Source: Collybiopsis luxurians FD-317 M1
Taxonomy: Eukaryota > Basidiomycota > Agaricomycetes > Agaricales > Omphalotaceae
Length of the DNA: 64,000 bases
Direction of reading: 5' to 3'
Assembly: GCA_000827265.1 (NCBI GenBank)
Contig: KN834752.1
Coordinates: 1,416,948 to 1,480,947 of the forward strand
Positions 32,701 to 45,471 of the stretch are shown piece after piece. Position 1 is the first letter of the stretch; each line of letters starts with the position of its first letter. The notes under the pieces were generated by a model. The model worked only from the letters and a program-made list of their open reading frames with translations. It had not been told where the DNA came from and ran no database searches. A program made the position numbers and the translations under genes.

Positions 32701-33863
32701 TCGAAATGTGTTTGCTGTCCAGCCTTTGCCGCCAGCGTGTGGCTGAATGACCAGTTCCTCAATACAACATTTGGAAAGTGAGTAGCTGATCTTGTCTTTC
32801 CGGTATATTGATACAATATGCTTCTCTCATCAGCTCCACGAACAATGCCAATGTTATTGAGGAGACGGACGAAAAGTATCTGTTCCCTCCAGGCTCGTTA
32901 CGGGTCGGGCAAGATAATGTCATCACGATAGTGCAGGTAAGGAATTAGGCAAATTTGTGAGTTCAAGCTTTTTTGTTTATCCTTCATGGCAGGACAATAT
33001 GGGAGTTAACGAAGCTAAACGTATGTCGGTCGCTTTACCGTTCCTAGTTCTGCGGTCGTTGAGAGGATTGGGTTAGCCATTAACGATGACGCGAAGAGCC
33101 CGAGGGGTGTTCGTGGATTCCAGCTGAACACTGGAAACTTTTCAGAGTGGAAGGTTCAAGGAAAAGTCGGAGGTTACACCAAGTGAGAGCCTCTTCATCA
33201 CACTATCTTCCTCCTTACCTTACACTCTACGAAAGTTATCTAGACAAAGTCCGTGGCGTCCTCAACGAGGGAGGACTCTTTGGAGAGAGAAAAGGATGGC
33301 ACCTACCGGGCTTCGACACCTCCTCGTGGCAATCTCGAAAACTCTCTGATGGACTTCCGTCCGCGAAAGCCGGAGTGGGGTTCTTTGTCGCTACGTTTGA
33401 GTTGGATATGCCGAGTGGGTACGATATACCTATGTCGTTTACGTTCTCGGATCCGCTGGGACAGCCTTATAGGCTGTATATGTTTGTAAATGGGTGGATG
33501 ATGGGGAAGCGGGTGGCTAATCTGGGGTACGTCGTTGATGACTTGGCAGGGGGATTTTGATATGAGCGATGCTGATTGTTTTGATATTTGATATTTAATG
33601 TAGGCCTCAAGCAAAGTTCCCTGTGCATGAAGGAATTTTGAATTATCATGGGGAAAAGTAAGATTGTTGTATGTGTTTTTTATGATGATAATTATCTGAT
33701 GTGTTATTTGTTTCTTTGCAGTACTGTGGCTATTGCTCTTTGGGCAATGACTCCCGACGTACCCATTGCGCCTCAGCTACAGCTTGTAGTTGATGGAGTT
33801 TTCAAAGGGGGCGTTAATGTGACTGTGAATAATCCGCCTTGGTCGCCTGAAGGAAGGGAATAA
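29746..33863 (+). CDS. GH35 beta-galactosidase, secreted
   Basis: Secreted enzyme that removes terminal beta-galactose from pectin, xyloglucan or other polysaccharides. Signal peptide (MKLFPLTILPLVAWFYALVS, cleavage near AQS). Then LILKGQRIFLHSGEFHTFRL, formed only if the intron at 29892-29952 is GC-AG; FRLPVPSLWPDILEKVKAAG; FNGISVYLHMGLINPSPGVM; WIVLRAGPYINGETTAGGLP; and IAIQVDNEYDQQEGG, whose NEY Glu is the acid/base. The nucleophile region reads EFQSGAFDGWGPG, with Glu of the EFQ block, then YYMLVGGTSWGALPYPG. Downstream lie the beta-sandwich domains 2 to 5 of large fungal GH35 enzymes (RESKTLTTDYAFG, GDLNATSGPLQGTSLTLIAP) and terminal jelly-roll parts with GWHLPGFDTSSWQS. About fourteen exons, around 1000 residues. 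Complete in appearance. Confidence 0.92.
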
Positions 33864-34317
33864 TGAGAAACGTGCTAAGAAATGAAAGTACTAAATGTGT
33901 ACTTAAGTAGGCAAATTCTGAATGCTTATACGGACACAGTATCTCGCCGCGATCCGATGCGACGCGCATCGTCAAAGAACTACATATAACAGATGAATTC
34001 GGGCTAGTACGGCCGTGTTACAGATATAGTTGACCGGAAAATTTTCTATTGTAGATCAATATTCGATACTGTTGTGATCATCTTTGGAATTGATATTGAA
34101 AGTACATAAAACTTCAAATCCTGTGGAATCTTGTGAGATCTGTTTGACCACGGATGTATTCATAGATCTATTGTAAGGGTATAAAGATCAGCCACTCATT
34201 TGTATATTGAATCAAACCATCCGCGACGCGCGCATTGTTCACCGTATATCTACGACGCGAGTCAGTTATGTTTGATGTCCCCATCCCTCATTGGATTCTG
34301 CACTCAAACATCAGTCC
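33864..34317. promoter_or_regulatory. Intergenic with TATA box for the DUF6536 gene
   Basis: GGTATAAAG at about 34178-34186 lies about 135 bases before the proposed ATG at 34318. The rest is AT-rich with no coding signal. Confidence 0.4.
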
Positions 34318-36751
34318 ATGTCAAGCACTGGAGGGTTTGTAGTAGTCCCTGCGTAGTCCCGGTGGTTTCTTCTAATGCCTCCGCAGTCTTTCATTTCAAC
34401 CGTTTCATCGAAACAATTCATGCAAATCTGTCCCGGACGGCGATAGTAACCCTGAGGTTTCACGACATGTCATTACGTTCAGCAGGAAGGAGACACAACA
34501 TCGGAAAGGCACAGAGTCTCAAACTACCTTACTCGATTCAGAAGCAGGACGCTCCTTTCAATTCGAGAGCGACACGTCTCATAATACTGGTTTTTCTCGA
34601 TCAATACTCATCAGGCAGAGGTGGAAACAGATAACCAAGAATCTCAGGTCCCGGTTAGCCACTGGTTGGCGATTTGGAGCATACATGGCTATATTTCAGG
34701 CTAGCGTCGTTCTTCTGATTAACACCGTAGTATTGGTTTGGGGGATATTAAGAACAGGAGGGAGTACTACTGGGCCGGTCTTCCAAGGTGACTGTAACAC
34801 AATAGGTCACATTTCCCTTGGCATACATCTCGTCATTAATATTCTCAGCACATTATTACTGGGTGCCAGCAACTACATTATGCAGAGCCTCTGTGCTCCC
34901 ACCAGAATCGAAATTAGCCAAGCGCACAAAAGAAGGTATTGGCTGGATATTGGGATACAAAGTGTACGGAACCTGAAAAACATGAGTCGCCGGAAGCGAT
35001 TCCTTTGGATTGCAATCGCTGCTTCTTCCATTCCTCTGCATCTCTTGTACGTCTTTGTTGGAGCGTATGAACAATCTGCTTAATAATATTTAGCTACAAC
35101 TCATCCTTTTTCTCGACATTGAGCGCCAATGAATACACTGTCTACTTTGCCCAAGGGCCAGACATAACAAACATAACGCTGAACAATGATGGTGGGTACG
35201 ACTGGGTGTGTGACCCGTCGGGATGTCCTGGCAATGTTACGCAAACACAGCTATCCCAATGGGAGATTCTTAGTCCCTTGGAATGCATCGACACTTATGC
35301 CAACGACTTCGTGTCTGATCGAAGCTCCGTTGTGGCTGTTTTCATGGTGAAGAACACTACCCTGCTCACACCAGTTGGACTCTCTTCCCCGGGCAGCGAT
35401 TCAGATCCATTTCATTGGATCTGCTCAGGCATGATTGTGAACGGATTCACCAATGGAAGTGAAGGAACTCAATGTTCATTTAACTGGAGAAATGTCAATT
35501 CCAAGAATTGGAGGGTTCCACCCAATGGTGTAGTACAAGATGCCCTTCAGGTTAACTATTGCCTCAGCCAACCTGCCACCTCGAGATGCCAGCTGGAATT
35601 TAACTTGCCACTTTTAGCCATCGTTATTATCTTCAACATAATAAAGATAATATGCATAGCTATTGCAACTTGGACAATCAAAGATAATCCTCTCGTCACG
35701 ATTGGAGATGCCATTGCATCGTTTCTTGATAATCCTGATCCAAACACAAGGGGGGTGTGTTTGGCACCGCGCAGTCATTTTGATGAGAATGAACTCCAAC
35801 CGTTCTCTCCATGGTGCATTGACTATCATCCAAAAAAAATTCGATGGTTGAATACAGCCAGTGGGCAACACTGGAGGATCAACATTTACCTGTACGTATT
35901 GAAATACTTTATGAACTGCAATCTGACTTAAGCATTACCCCAGTTTTACTGGTGCTATTTTCATCATTATTATCTTATTGAGCTACACAGCATCAAATGT
36001 GTCATCGCATGGGATTACTGGGATTGCAGCTCTCTGGCAATTTGGTGTTGGCAAGCCCCACTCTGAAACAATTCTTGGAAGATTGGGTTCACCGACACAG
36101 GCATACAGTGCACTGTTTGTCGCAGTTCTGATTTCAAACCTCCCCCAGCTCATCCTGTCAATGATTTACCTTGTCTTCAACAGTCTTTGTACCACCCTTT
36201 TTCTTGCATTTGAATGGTCTTCATATGCACGGTGCCGCAAACCCCTTCGTGTCTCCAGCCCCAATGGCAAGCAGCGATCAACATACTTCCTCCAGATACC
36301 ATACCGCTTCAGTCTTCCCTTGCTGGCCTATTCAGCTCTTCTTCATTGGCTTGTGTCGCAGAGTGTCTTCCTGGTTAAGGTCACCTACTGGGAAAATTTG
36401 GACAACAACAACAGCATGCGTGATCCAAATAAGGGTATTCTTAATTGTGGTTATTCACCAGCGGGCATGATTTTGACCATCATTGCTGGTGCATCTCTTA
36501 TTCCAACTGCATTTGTTGTGTGTTTCTTTGCACCCTACAACAGTGATATGCCCCTTGTACGGAGCTGCAGTGCTGCTATTGCAGCAGCTTGTCATCCCCC
36601 AGATGATGGTGCAGATCCATTAAAACCAGTGATGTGGGGTGCTGTAGTTAACTTGCAAGGCTTAGGTCATGGGAAGCTAGGAACAGTCGGCCATATTTGT
36701 TTTTCAAGTGGTGATGTTGAACAGCCAATACCTGGACATTGTTATTCTTGA
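34318..36751 (+). CDS. DUF6536 membrane protein
   Basis: Fungal membrane family of unknown function. Proposed exon 1 is MSSTGG (34318-34334), then a 52-nt intron, then a hydrophilic cytoplasmic part (HVITFSRKETQHRKG, SFQFESDTSHNTGFS). The hallmark LRSRLATGWRFGAYMAIFQA and first helix (SVVLLINTVVLVWGIL) follow, then FQGDCNTIGHISLGIHLVIN and LLLGASNYIMQSLCAPTRIE, typical of DUF6536. After KRRYWLDIGIQSVRNLK comes a second helix. A large extracellular domain with N-glycosylation sites and cysteines follows (NITLNNDGG, CDPSGCPGNVTQ). Five to six further helices (LLAIVIIFNIIKIICIAIA; ALFVAVLISNLPQLILSMIY) lead to a cytoplasmic tail ending PGHCYS. Introns at about 35049-35092 and 35891-35943. The exact start is uncertain. 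Confidence 0.78.
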
Positions 36752-37619
36752 TTCAAATATATCTGGACCACACTGCGTAATAACTAACTGACTATCTCTC
36801 CTGAGGCACTCTAAAGATGATATCTTCTACAGAAGGAAGGGCATTGAAGAATCCGAGAGTGATTTGCAATCGGCACTGCTCACGGAGGTTTTAGGATTTG
36901 ATATTTACTTAATATAAACTGAGTTGTATGCACATAGATACTTACTTGCTTATCCCTCTGCTACTGAGAGGGTAATAGGACTCTTTTGTTTAACAATACC
37001 CTTAGACTTCTCCAGCAGAAGGTGCGAAAAGGACAAGATAATAAATTGAAGAAATAAAGAGTGAATAGTGTGTATTTGAAGTTAAAAGAAACATCTACGC
37101 GTTCTGACTCGTTCAAGGTATGAGATCTAAGATCTGAGTCTCTGCCATTGAATTTAAAGATTCCTCGAGAAATTCGGCTGGCCAAACTTTCAGTGTGAGG
37201 ATCTCTCCCAGATTTTCTCCGATAAGATAGGCGTGTCATCTTTTGAGATACCTATGTAACGAATATAAAGATATCAAAGAGAGGAAAGTGTAAGTGTCAA
37301 AGTCGAAGGGGTTTTTGGCTGGGCTTGGCCCGACGCACAGGTGGGCAACAAACGCACACAAGAAATGGGCAAAGCCTGGAGTGCCACAGAATTGAGGCAC
37401 TAGAGTGGAAAGTAAATGGGTGCGTAGGTGGATGCGAAAGAAATTGAGCTAAATACGGCAATGAGGGTACGGTACAAGGTCTTAAGCGCCTGAAGGCACC
37501 TGCATGCCCTCATCGCCTCGGCCTGTCATCTGAGTTTTCTGTACAAAGCGGAGACACGTGGTGTTCCCCATATGCCGATGGGCGCTTAAAGAGCGCTGGC
37601 AATCTTCGCTGCTATCGTC
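36752..37619. other. Intergenic, no supported gene
   Basis: About 870 bases: 3' flank of the DUF6536 gene and promoter of the amidase. A short palindromic GCGCTTAAAGAGCGC lies at about 37583-37597, some 25 bases before the amidase ATG. No coding support. Confidence 0.45.
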
Positions 37620-40005
37620 ATGGCCGATTGGCAAACTCGATGTGCAAAACGAAAACAAGCCCAGCTCGATTCTGTTCCGAAAGAATGGTTGATTGACGCA
37701 ATTTCAGAAGATCAAATGAACGTGATGAACGTTCCCAAAGATTGTGGATTACTGTCAGATCGTGAACTGGAGATTACTGAAACGGTCGATGTCGAGATTA
37801 TCCTGGAACGGCTAGCTTCTGGGCAATGGTCTTCAGTGGAAGTCACTACCGCTTTTTACAAGCGTGCCATCGTAGCGCAACAAGTGGTCAGTTTTTGGCT
37901 TTCTGTTGTATCGCACATATACTGAGAATTCTTGCATTGAAAGACGAATTGCTTGACAGAAATCTTTGTCGAGAGAGCTTTGCATCGTGCCAGGGAACTT
38001 GATGAGATTCTGAAGTCTACTGGAAAGGTGGTTGGCTCTCTACACGGCCTTCCTATCTCCTTGAAAGGTGACTTCGTGAATGATCAATCCAGGGCGATCT
38101 GCGCTAACTTTCCGACTTCCAAGATCAGTTCACCATAAAGGGACTGGAGACGATTATGGGTAAGAGATGCCAGAAGTCTACCTTACGGCGAATACACCCC
38201 GGGCTTATGCCTATTCCAAGGATATGCCGGCTGGATCGGTAAATACGCAGAGTCGGACTGCGTACTTGTCGAGATTCTCTACGATTGCGGAGCAGTGCCC
38301 TTCGTGCGCACAAACGTTCCACAGACGCTCATGGTCTGTACTTTGATATGACACCTGCGCGCTAACCTAGTTTGACATCTCGTTTGGGCAGTGGGGGGAG
38401 ACTCATAACCATGTTTTTGGGCGTACCGTGAATCCGTATAACAGGTATCTTACTGCTGGCGGATCATCCGGTGGGGAAGGTAAGTAAAAGATGTAGCATT
38501 TCAGAACCCCAGTCAACCGGATATGCTCCCGGGCCCAGGCGCTCTTTTAGCAATGAAGGGAAGTCCTTTAGGCGTTGGTACGGATATTGGAGGGTAAGTT
38601 TTGACTTCAAGGAATTCATTCAGCGCATGATTGACGCTGCGCATTGATAGGTCTGTACGTATCCCTAGCGCATTCTGTGGATTATATACCCTCCGGCCTT
38701 CTTATGAGCGTCTCCCATATTGTGGCGCGGTGAATGCCTTGGAAGGACAAGAGTCTATATCTTCAGTCCTCGGACCTATGGCCAATTCAATGGCTGCAGT
38801 AAAAGTGTTCACCAAGGCGATCATCGATGCAAAGCCGTGGTTGAAAGATCCGCTCGCCATAAGGAAAGAGTGGTCGGACAAAGAATACGAGCTTGCGTAC
38901 CATGGGAGAGGGAAGAGGCTGTGTTTTGGTATGATGTGGGATAACGGTATGCAAATCCTCTATCTTATTCCTAGTCCGTTGTTTCAAACCTTGAATTGCC
39001 GCCCACAGGCGTAGTAAAGCCTCACCCACCGCTACTTCGGGCGATGCAAATTACGAAACGCGCACTAGAGGCTGCTGGTCATATAGGTCAGTTTTAATCG
39101 TTGGTTAAATGTAGTAGTAGTAAAGCGAGATCGGCCTTATACACAGTTCTTGACTGGGAATGTCATCGCCATCTTGAGATATACAGAAACTCTGTGTGTT
39201 TTCTTGATATATGCTCATTCTGGAAATCGCTGATGGCTAGATATTTAGGAAACTATCTTTGTCGCGGACGGCGGTGAAGATTATCGGATTCAGTGCGAAT
39301 TATCCGGGGAGCCGCTTATTGTATCGATGCTTCCGAATGAAGGGGCGCATGAAACAACGCTTGAAGAGCGCTTCGTCCAGCGCCTAGTCGGTAAGCCTTA
39401 CCACAGGACGACATATGAAGTTAGTACAAGTTAACGCCCTTGGCCCGGCCCGGCTCTCATCATTTATTTTTTTTAGCTTTGGAATTTGCACAAGGAGAAG
39501 AGAGAGCTGCGGAAATCCCATCTTGATCATTGGGAGGCAACAGTTAGTAGAACCGGTACTGGACGTCCAATAGACGCCATCATCTCCCCTGCCGTTGCAT
39601 ATGCAGCTGTACCTCATGGTCTAAATACGTACGGTTGCTTTTCGACAAATACTGCTAAAGTTTGATCTAATATTACTTAGGGATTCGTTCTACACTACTC
39701 TATGCAATGCAATGGACTATGCGACGACCGTGTTTCCGGTCACCTTTGTGGATGGGAGATTGGATCATCAGCATCAACCTCACCGGTTCTACAATCACGA
39801 AGATGAAGCGATATATAATCTCTGTAAGTACAGCGGACACCAATCGTAACAAGGGGCCATTCTGATGTTCAGTTCAGATGACTCTGGGTTGTTTGACGGA
39901 TGTCCAATTGGTTTGCAGCTTATTGGACGAACCCAGGAAGAGGAGGCTGTCATTGCCATGACCGAAATAGTTGACCAGGCGCTTAAGCAATTCGAGGGGC
40001 AGTGA
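37620..40005 (+). CDS. Amidase-signature family hydrolase
   Basis: Ser-cisSer-Lys hydrolase that cleaves carboxamides (fungal acetamidase / general amidase group). Starts MADWQTRCAKRKQAQLDSVP. LASGQWSSVEVTTAFYKRAI is the usual N-terminal helix, then GSLHGLPISLKDQFTIKG, whose Lys is catalytic (LPISLKD). TAGGSSGGEGALLAMKGSPL holds the cis-Ser, and GVGTDIGGSVRIPSAFCGLY holds the nucleophile Ser. C-terminal blocks include YDSGLFDGCPIGLQLIGRTQ and EEEAVIAMTEIVDQALKQFE. About ten introns, several checked for phase (for example 38070-38127 between LPISLK and DQFTIKG). No signal peptide, so cytosolic. Substrate cannot be told from sequence; amides, formamides or fatty-acid amides are options. Confidence 0.9.
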
Positions 40006-40195
40006 GTTATCGTATATATATGGGCTGGGGCGCGATTTAAAAAGCTGTTGAGCTGGAATACATATGATAGTCCGACACGAACTGATGCGGTATATGATCT
40101 GGATCGCATAACAATAACAAGATGAGCGTTCCTAAGAAGGCGATCAAGTTGCTAGGCGCCCGGATGTATCGTGCAGCGGAAGATCGTTTCCACGT

Positions 40196-40711
40196 TCATG
40201 GCGATAACTTCTTACCCTCGGGTGCCATGAGAGCTCCATTGTAGTGCATCACAAAGTCGCCCTGATGTCGACAGGCAACAGATGATTCAAGTGTATATGG
40301 AAGGATCTCGTGGACCAGAAAGAGTGAACCTGCATTCGGACCAGCTTTGCACTGGACCGTGAACTGGAGCGAGTCGTAATAATCTCCCTTTGTTTTCCAG
40401 TCCTGTATGATAACTTCCGTTATGAGCTCAGTCAGAAGCGGTAATCAGAATGATACAGACGAGAATCATCGATGGAACCCATATTCGATCGACCAATGCG
40501 TAGACGTATTTCTATCAAGGTCAGTTGGCAAGAACTCGAAAAAAAGAGGACCACAAACAGTCTTTTCACGTTGTTTGAAGTAGTCTTGAGGAGATATACT
40601 GGGAGGAGGGGGAGAACAAGAGATGGGCCATATTTCGTAGAGGAAAGGTAGATACTCCGCCTCAATTGAGGTACCGGTAGAGTTCGAGATCTTGGATTTG
40701 ACGGTGTACAT
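40196..40711 (-). CDS. Small unknown protein, two or more exons
   Basis: Not recognised. The upstream part begins MYTVKSKISNSTGTSIEAEY and contains CSPPPPSISPQDYFKQREK. The downstream exon reads ELITEVIIQDWKTKGDYYDS, then LQFTVQCKAGPNAGSLFLVH and ILPYTLESSVACRHQGDFVM, ending MAPEGKKLSP. The downstream exon looks like a genuine beta-rich domain. The intron between the parts (somewhere in 40400-40560) could not be fixed in phase, so the joined protein is unproven. No signal peptide or membrane helix. It lies convergent to the amidase, 190 bases from its stop. Confidence 0.45.
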
Positions 40712-42131
40712 TTTGGCATAGCTCCCTACCTGGTATTTTTGTTAACGAGATATCGAGGACAACAGCCGAGAAATGGCCTACGTACGTATCCTCTGACTAC
40801 ACTGATTTTTATGACTGTGCCGGACGTCCATTCGGACCACTGTAAATTTTGTACGTCAAATTTCCGCACGAGGACAATTTCGCCAATCTAGAACAACGTA
40901 TAGGAGCATCGACAAAGCTAGTATTTAAGCCGCCACAAAGGAAAGTTACCACAAAGTTCATCTCGTATCTGGTATTTAGATTACAGGCTCGAATGCCTAA
41001 CGGTGGTAATTTTCGCGAGTAAAAATTAGAAAAAGGCGTGAAAAGTTGGTATGTTTCTTGACATCGTTGACGGCTATCGTTCGCTATCGTTTCTAGTATC
41101 GCGGATTTCTCGCTTTCTTCCAAAGGCTGAAGACAAACATTGCCAGGGTGTGGCGTCAGTTTGGAAACAGCGGCGAGGACGTGCAGAGAGCAGTATCATA
41201 CCTTGGGTGAAGACAGCGTGCCACGCATGGTAAAGTAAACGTTATCAGACAAGTACTTGAACCGGGAAGATGAAAGTAACCTGAGGCTATATATAGGGAA
41301 GGAATAAATAGTTTCGGAAGCGGAACCACGTTTAGCGCTGGCAAAACCGCCCACTTGGCACTTGCCACAAATTGTCTGTTTGAAGATTGTTAGACGCCTG
41401 CAACTAGCCAGTTGATCAAGTGAAATGAAATGGCTAACTGTGTCGCAACCTACACCTGTTTTTCCGATTGGATCGCAAGTAGTCTATAATAAGTAGGATA
41501 AGGACTTGCATGTTAACAGAACAAAACACCAATACCCACAAATGATTCGACAGTACTTACTCCAGAGAAACAAGTCTGCAGCGCGACTTGCGCGGGCTTA
41601 TTACACTGGGGAATTCCTAACAAGGTAACCAGCTACTGACTGATGGAGATACTGATACACAGCCCAGATAGTCGCCCAACATTAGATGAGGTTTAGAGCA
41701 GTTCATCGTGACTATCAATGATGGACAAAAACTCGAAGCTGCTGCGAGTCTCGACAGGGTTCAGGGAACCTGCGGCAGCTGCATTGGATAGTGTTGCGAG
41801 AAACAGGGCTGATGATATGTATGGAGGTACGTACTTGAAGTTGATTTTGAAGGTCAGTATAAGAGTAACGTTGAGTACGTTATTGCTTCGCGTTTGAAAG
41901 TATTCAAAAGAATTCCGCAAAAGCAGGAAGCATGCAGAGAAGAAGCGCTCGCGTAACGCGCGTCAGACTGGGATACCCGCGGTAACGTGATCAAACGCGC
42001 GTTTGCCATGTGGCATTCGTCACTGTCAGTGTCACGTAACGTTGTGACGGTTGAACTCTGCTCTTGTTTTCCTTCCTCTTCGCCCAGCAAAATAAAGGCG
42101 TTAGGCCTCCAGCTCTCAATATTCCCCGCTA
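40712..42131. other. Intergenic, weak hints of a small gene on minus strand
   Basis: Short minus-strand stretches between 41330 and 41840 look exon-like: a hydrophobic secretory-type stretch (SSALFLATLSNAAAAGS), then QCNKPAQVALQTCFSG bounded by a GTAAGT donor, then TTCDPIGKT. No start codon or full frame could be assembled. The last 200 bases are the promoter of the polo kinase. Confidence 0.3.
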
Positions 42132-45056
42132 ATGTCTGCACAAATCTATCCAGTTCAAACATATAGGTCCTCAAAAGCCCCAGTTCGGCGTTTTCCTTTG
42201 GGGAATGCCGACAACCAGCCCAACCAGCAGCAGTTGCCGGCAACGACGCCTCAGAAAGTTCAGCCAAAACCCAAACAGCCTCCTTCCCCACCTCTGCAGA
42301 GGCAGAATACCAAGGCCACACCTCCATCGCCACCGAGTATAATTACAGATAAACAGGGCCACCTTCAATTTTATAGAGTTGGATTTTTGGGGGAGGTACG
42401 ACCGCGGTTTGCTAAGCTGATTTCGTTCTCATTAGCTCTCTATTATTAGGGAGGATTCGCTCGTGTCTATGAAGCAGAAGATCCACGCGGTACCAGGGTA
42501 GCCTGTAAAGTTGTCTCTAGGTCTTCGTTGACAACGAAAAAGACAAAAACCAAGGTACGACAGTGAGCTCGTTTCGGCATCCCGTTTACTGACTAGTTGA
42601 ATATAGCTTTATGCCGAAATCAGGATTCACAAATCTCTCAGTCATCCCAACATTGTGGCCTTCCAAGAGTGTTTCGAAGGTGATGACAACGTTTACATGA
42701 TCCTCGAGTTATGCACCAGCGGTTCTCTAATGGATTTGCTACGTCGCCGTAAACGACTAAGTGAACCTGAAGCTCGCTTCTTCTTGGTTCAAATTATTGG
42801 CGCATGTCACTACATGCACACGCACCAGGTCATTCACCGTGACTTGAAATTAGGGAACATTTTCCTTGACGGTCGGATGAACGTTAAGGTTGGCGATTTT
42901 GGGCTCGCTGCTTTGATTGAAAATCCTGGAGAACGAAAGAAAACCATCTGTGGAACACCAAATTACATTGCCCCTGAGGTTCTCTTTGATACCGCAAACG
43001 GACATAGTTTCGAGGTTGACACCTGGTCTATCGGTGTTATTCTGTACACGCTGGTTATTGGTCGACCACCTTTCCAAACCAAGGACGTGAAAGCAATTTA
43101 CAAGTACGTTAGTTTTTATACAAATGATTCTCTGATGGCTCAATAATCCGCGTTGTAGGCGCATACGCGACAATGAATATGAATTCCCTTCCGAACGCCC
43201 CGTATCTCCAGCAGCCCAGGAACTCATTCAGCTTATCCTTGCTCCCAATCCACAAGAACGTCCAGCTCTTCTAGACGTCGTTCACGATAATTTCTTCGTC
43301 AAGGGCACATTCCCCCCATATATCCCTACCTCTGCCCACGACCATACCCCTGACTTTCGAACTATCACTCGGAGTGCCAGTGAAGCAAATTTCCGTCGCG
43401 TTCGACGCGCTGCACTGCTCGACAAGGATCAAATCACCAGCATTGCTGTTCCTTTTGCCCCTGGAGATTTAGGCTCTAGCATTGCTTCTGAAGTTCCTTC
43501 CAGAAGTGTTTCTTCAGCAATCGCCCAGCAGGAGAAAGAGTTCCAGAAGGCTGTCCAGCCAGGTTCTCCCATATCTGCGTTGTTAAGCTCTGCTAAGCGT
43601 CCTCTGCTGAGGAGTACCGTAGCTCCAGGAGCACCATCGGCCGGGGCGACGAAAGAGCCTCCGCTGTTTAGGAAGCTGCAAACTGCATCGTCCTCGTCGA
43701 ACGTTCCGACTAATCCTTCACCCTTGAGACAAAGTTCCGGAACAGCGCGACCGATTCCTGAACGTACAGGGCCGCGCGAATTGGGTCATATCATGGAGGA
43801 AGACGATGGGACTGATGAGTTGGGAAAGAAGAGGAAAAACCGCACAAAGGAGTTGGAGGCTCAGAAAGCCAGAATTGTGGCACAGATGGCTCCCGTTAAA
43901 GAGGAGGACAGGAACGAAGTGGGTGTCTCAGATCGTCAAGCTCTGCCTTTGGAAAGGACTGTCATCAGGAAACCGAGCGTTAAGGAGAACCGCGTCCCAG
44001 GTTAGATTCATCGCGGAATCCAATTTGAACATTTAAGCTGATCAAATTTTTCCAAGTAGTATCTTCTGCGCCTTCCGAACCCAAGCCACAACTGACTGGC
44101 TTCGACGCGGCAGCTCATATATTGGCCTACGCATTCGAAGCTAGAGCTGCCGGCCGCCTATTTAGAGACCCTCGTGATGATCCACATCTACCTCTGCCCG
44201 AGGAGAGGGTTTTTATCGTCTCTTGGGTGGATTACTGCAATAAATACGGCATGGGGTATGCAATGACAGACGGTAGCGTTGGGGTGTATTTCAATGATAG
44301 TTCCAGCATCGTTCTAAGTGCCGACAAACAGTAAGTTTTATCCTTGTTGTGTCATGACAGAGCCGCTAAAATATGTATTCTTCAGTCATTTCGACTTGAT
44401 ATCCTCTCGACGGAACGGATCTGTCTATGTCCGAAAATCCTATACTGTCGAGCAGTATCCGCAAGAACTTCAAGCGAAGGTATATCTTTTGAAACACTTT
44501 GAGCGTTATATTATGGAAAAGCTTTGGGGAGAACACACTTGGACCTATCAGGACACAACGAAGACCAAGGGGATGGCTTGGGTACAGAATTATCTCCGGC
44601 TAAAGCAGGTCATTGTGTTCAAGCTAAGCCACGACGTTCTTCAGGTATACTTTAGTCTCGGAGACTATTGACGACCCCTCTAATTATCTTTTTTTTTTCG
44701 TAGTTCAACTTCTACGATCACTCCAAAATCATTCTGTCTTCTTCTGGTCTCGTAGTGACGCATATCGACAAGAGCAACGTGTTGACCCACTGGACACTTT
44801 CGGACATTATGCGTACTTCCTTACGCGCGGCAGCGTCGACGACAGCTACATACGATGAGGAGACCATCAAATTCAACCAGAGGCTCGTGGACAAACTCAA
44901 GTATTGCAAGGAAGTTCTTGTCAGCATCCGTTCTGCCAGTGCTGCTGCTGGCGATTCTACTGCTGCTGGCCCCTCTGCTTCTCGTCCCGGTGCTTCGGCC
45001 CTGGCGTCTTCTGGCATGAGCCTGCAGACTAAATCTTCCAAAGCGTCGTTGCGATG
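42132..45056 (+). CDS. Polo-like kinase (Cdc5/Plk1 type)
   Basis: Ser/Thr kinase controlling mitotic entry, spindle and septation. A Pro/Gln-rich N-terminus is followed by the kinase domain: [20 protein letters not shown] (glycine loop), VACKVV with the catalytic Lys, [16 protein letters not shown] (catalytic loop) and [13 protein letters not shown]. The activation loop is [16 protein letters not shown], with the phosphorylatable Thr matching human Plk1 T210. A Ser/Pro-rich linker leads to two polo boxes. Box 1 has [20 protein letters not shown], with the Trp that matches Plk1 W414. Box 2 has [20 protein letters not shown], retaining the His and Lys that bind phosphopeptide. Six introns; the last two exons hold the polo boxes and end in a Ser/Ala-rich tail. 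All key residues present; single copy in this window. Confidence 0.95.
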
Positions 45057-45471
45057 AACTCTTCACGATTATAGCATAATTATTTCTTATCTTCCTTCCA
45101 ACATAAATTGTAAATGGCTTGAAACGGCGTTAGGTCGTTGAAGCGACAATAGGTCGTTTCCGCCATTCATCCTCTGGACTCGCGCACTGTACTTATAATT
45201 TTTGATCATTCTCATCACGATTGCATCGGTTCCACATATTCATGTTCTAAAGATTTTCATCACGACTTTGCATTACCATTCCGATGATATTGTTTCATGA
45301 GCACGAATACTTGTATCCTTTTGGTACCCCTTGAATCCACTTGATTACACAGTTACCGTTGCGGCGTATAGAAGACAAACTTATTTTGAGAGGTAAGACT
45401 TCCGCCCGCCACAAAAAGATCCTTTGAAAGTGAGACACTCGCACTTAAGCTTTGAATCCTCCCCTTATATC
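45057..45471. other. Intergenic, no gene seen
   Basis: 3' flank of the polo kinase and promoter of the next gene. A short direct repeat (GTTAGGTCGTTGAAGCG / CAATAGGTCGTTTCCGCC) lies at about 45129-45162. Nothing else stands out. Confidence 0.4.

Noticed and set aside
34200..34634. Plus-strand frame of 144 codons before the DUF6536 gene
   Set aside because: A different frame over the same bases joins smoothly to the DUF6536 protein (LRSRLATGWRFGAY), so this frame is a shadow.
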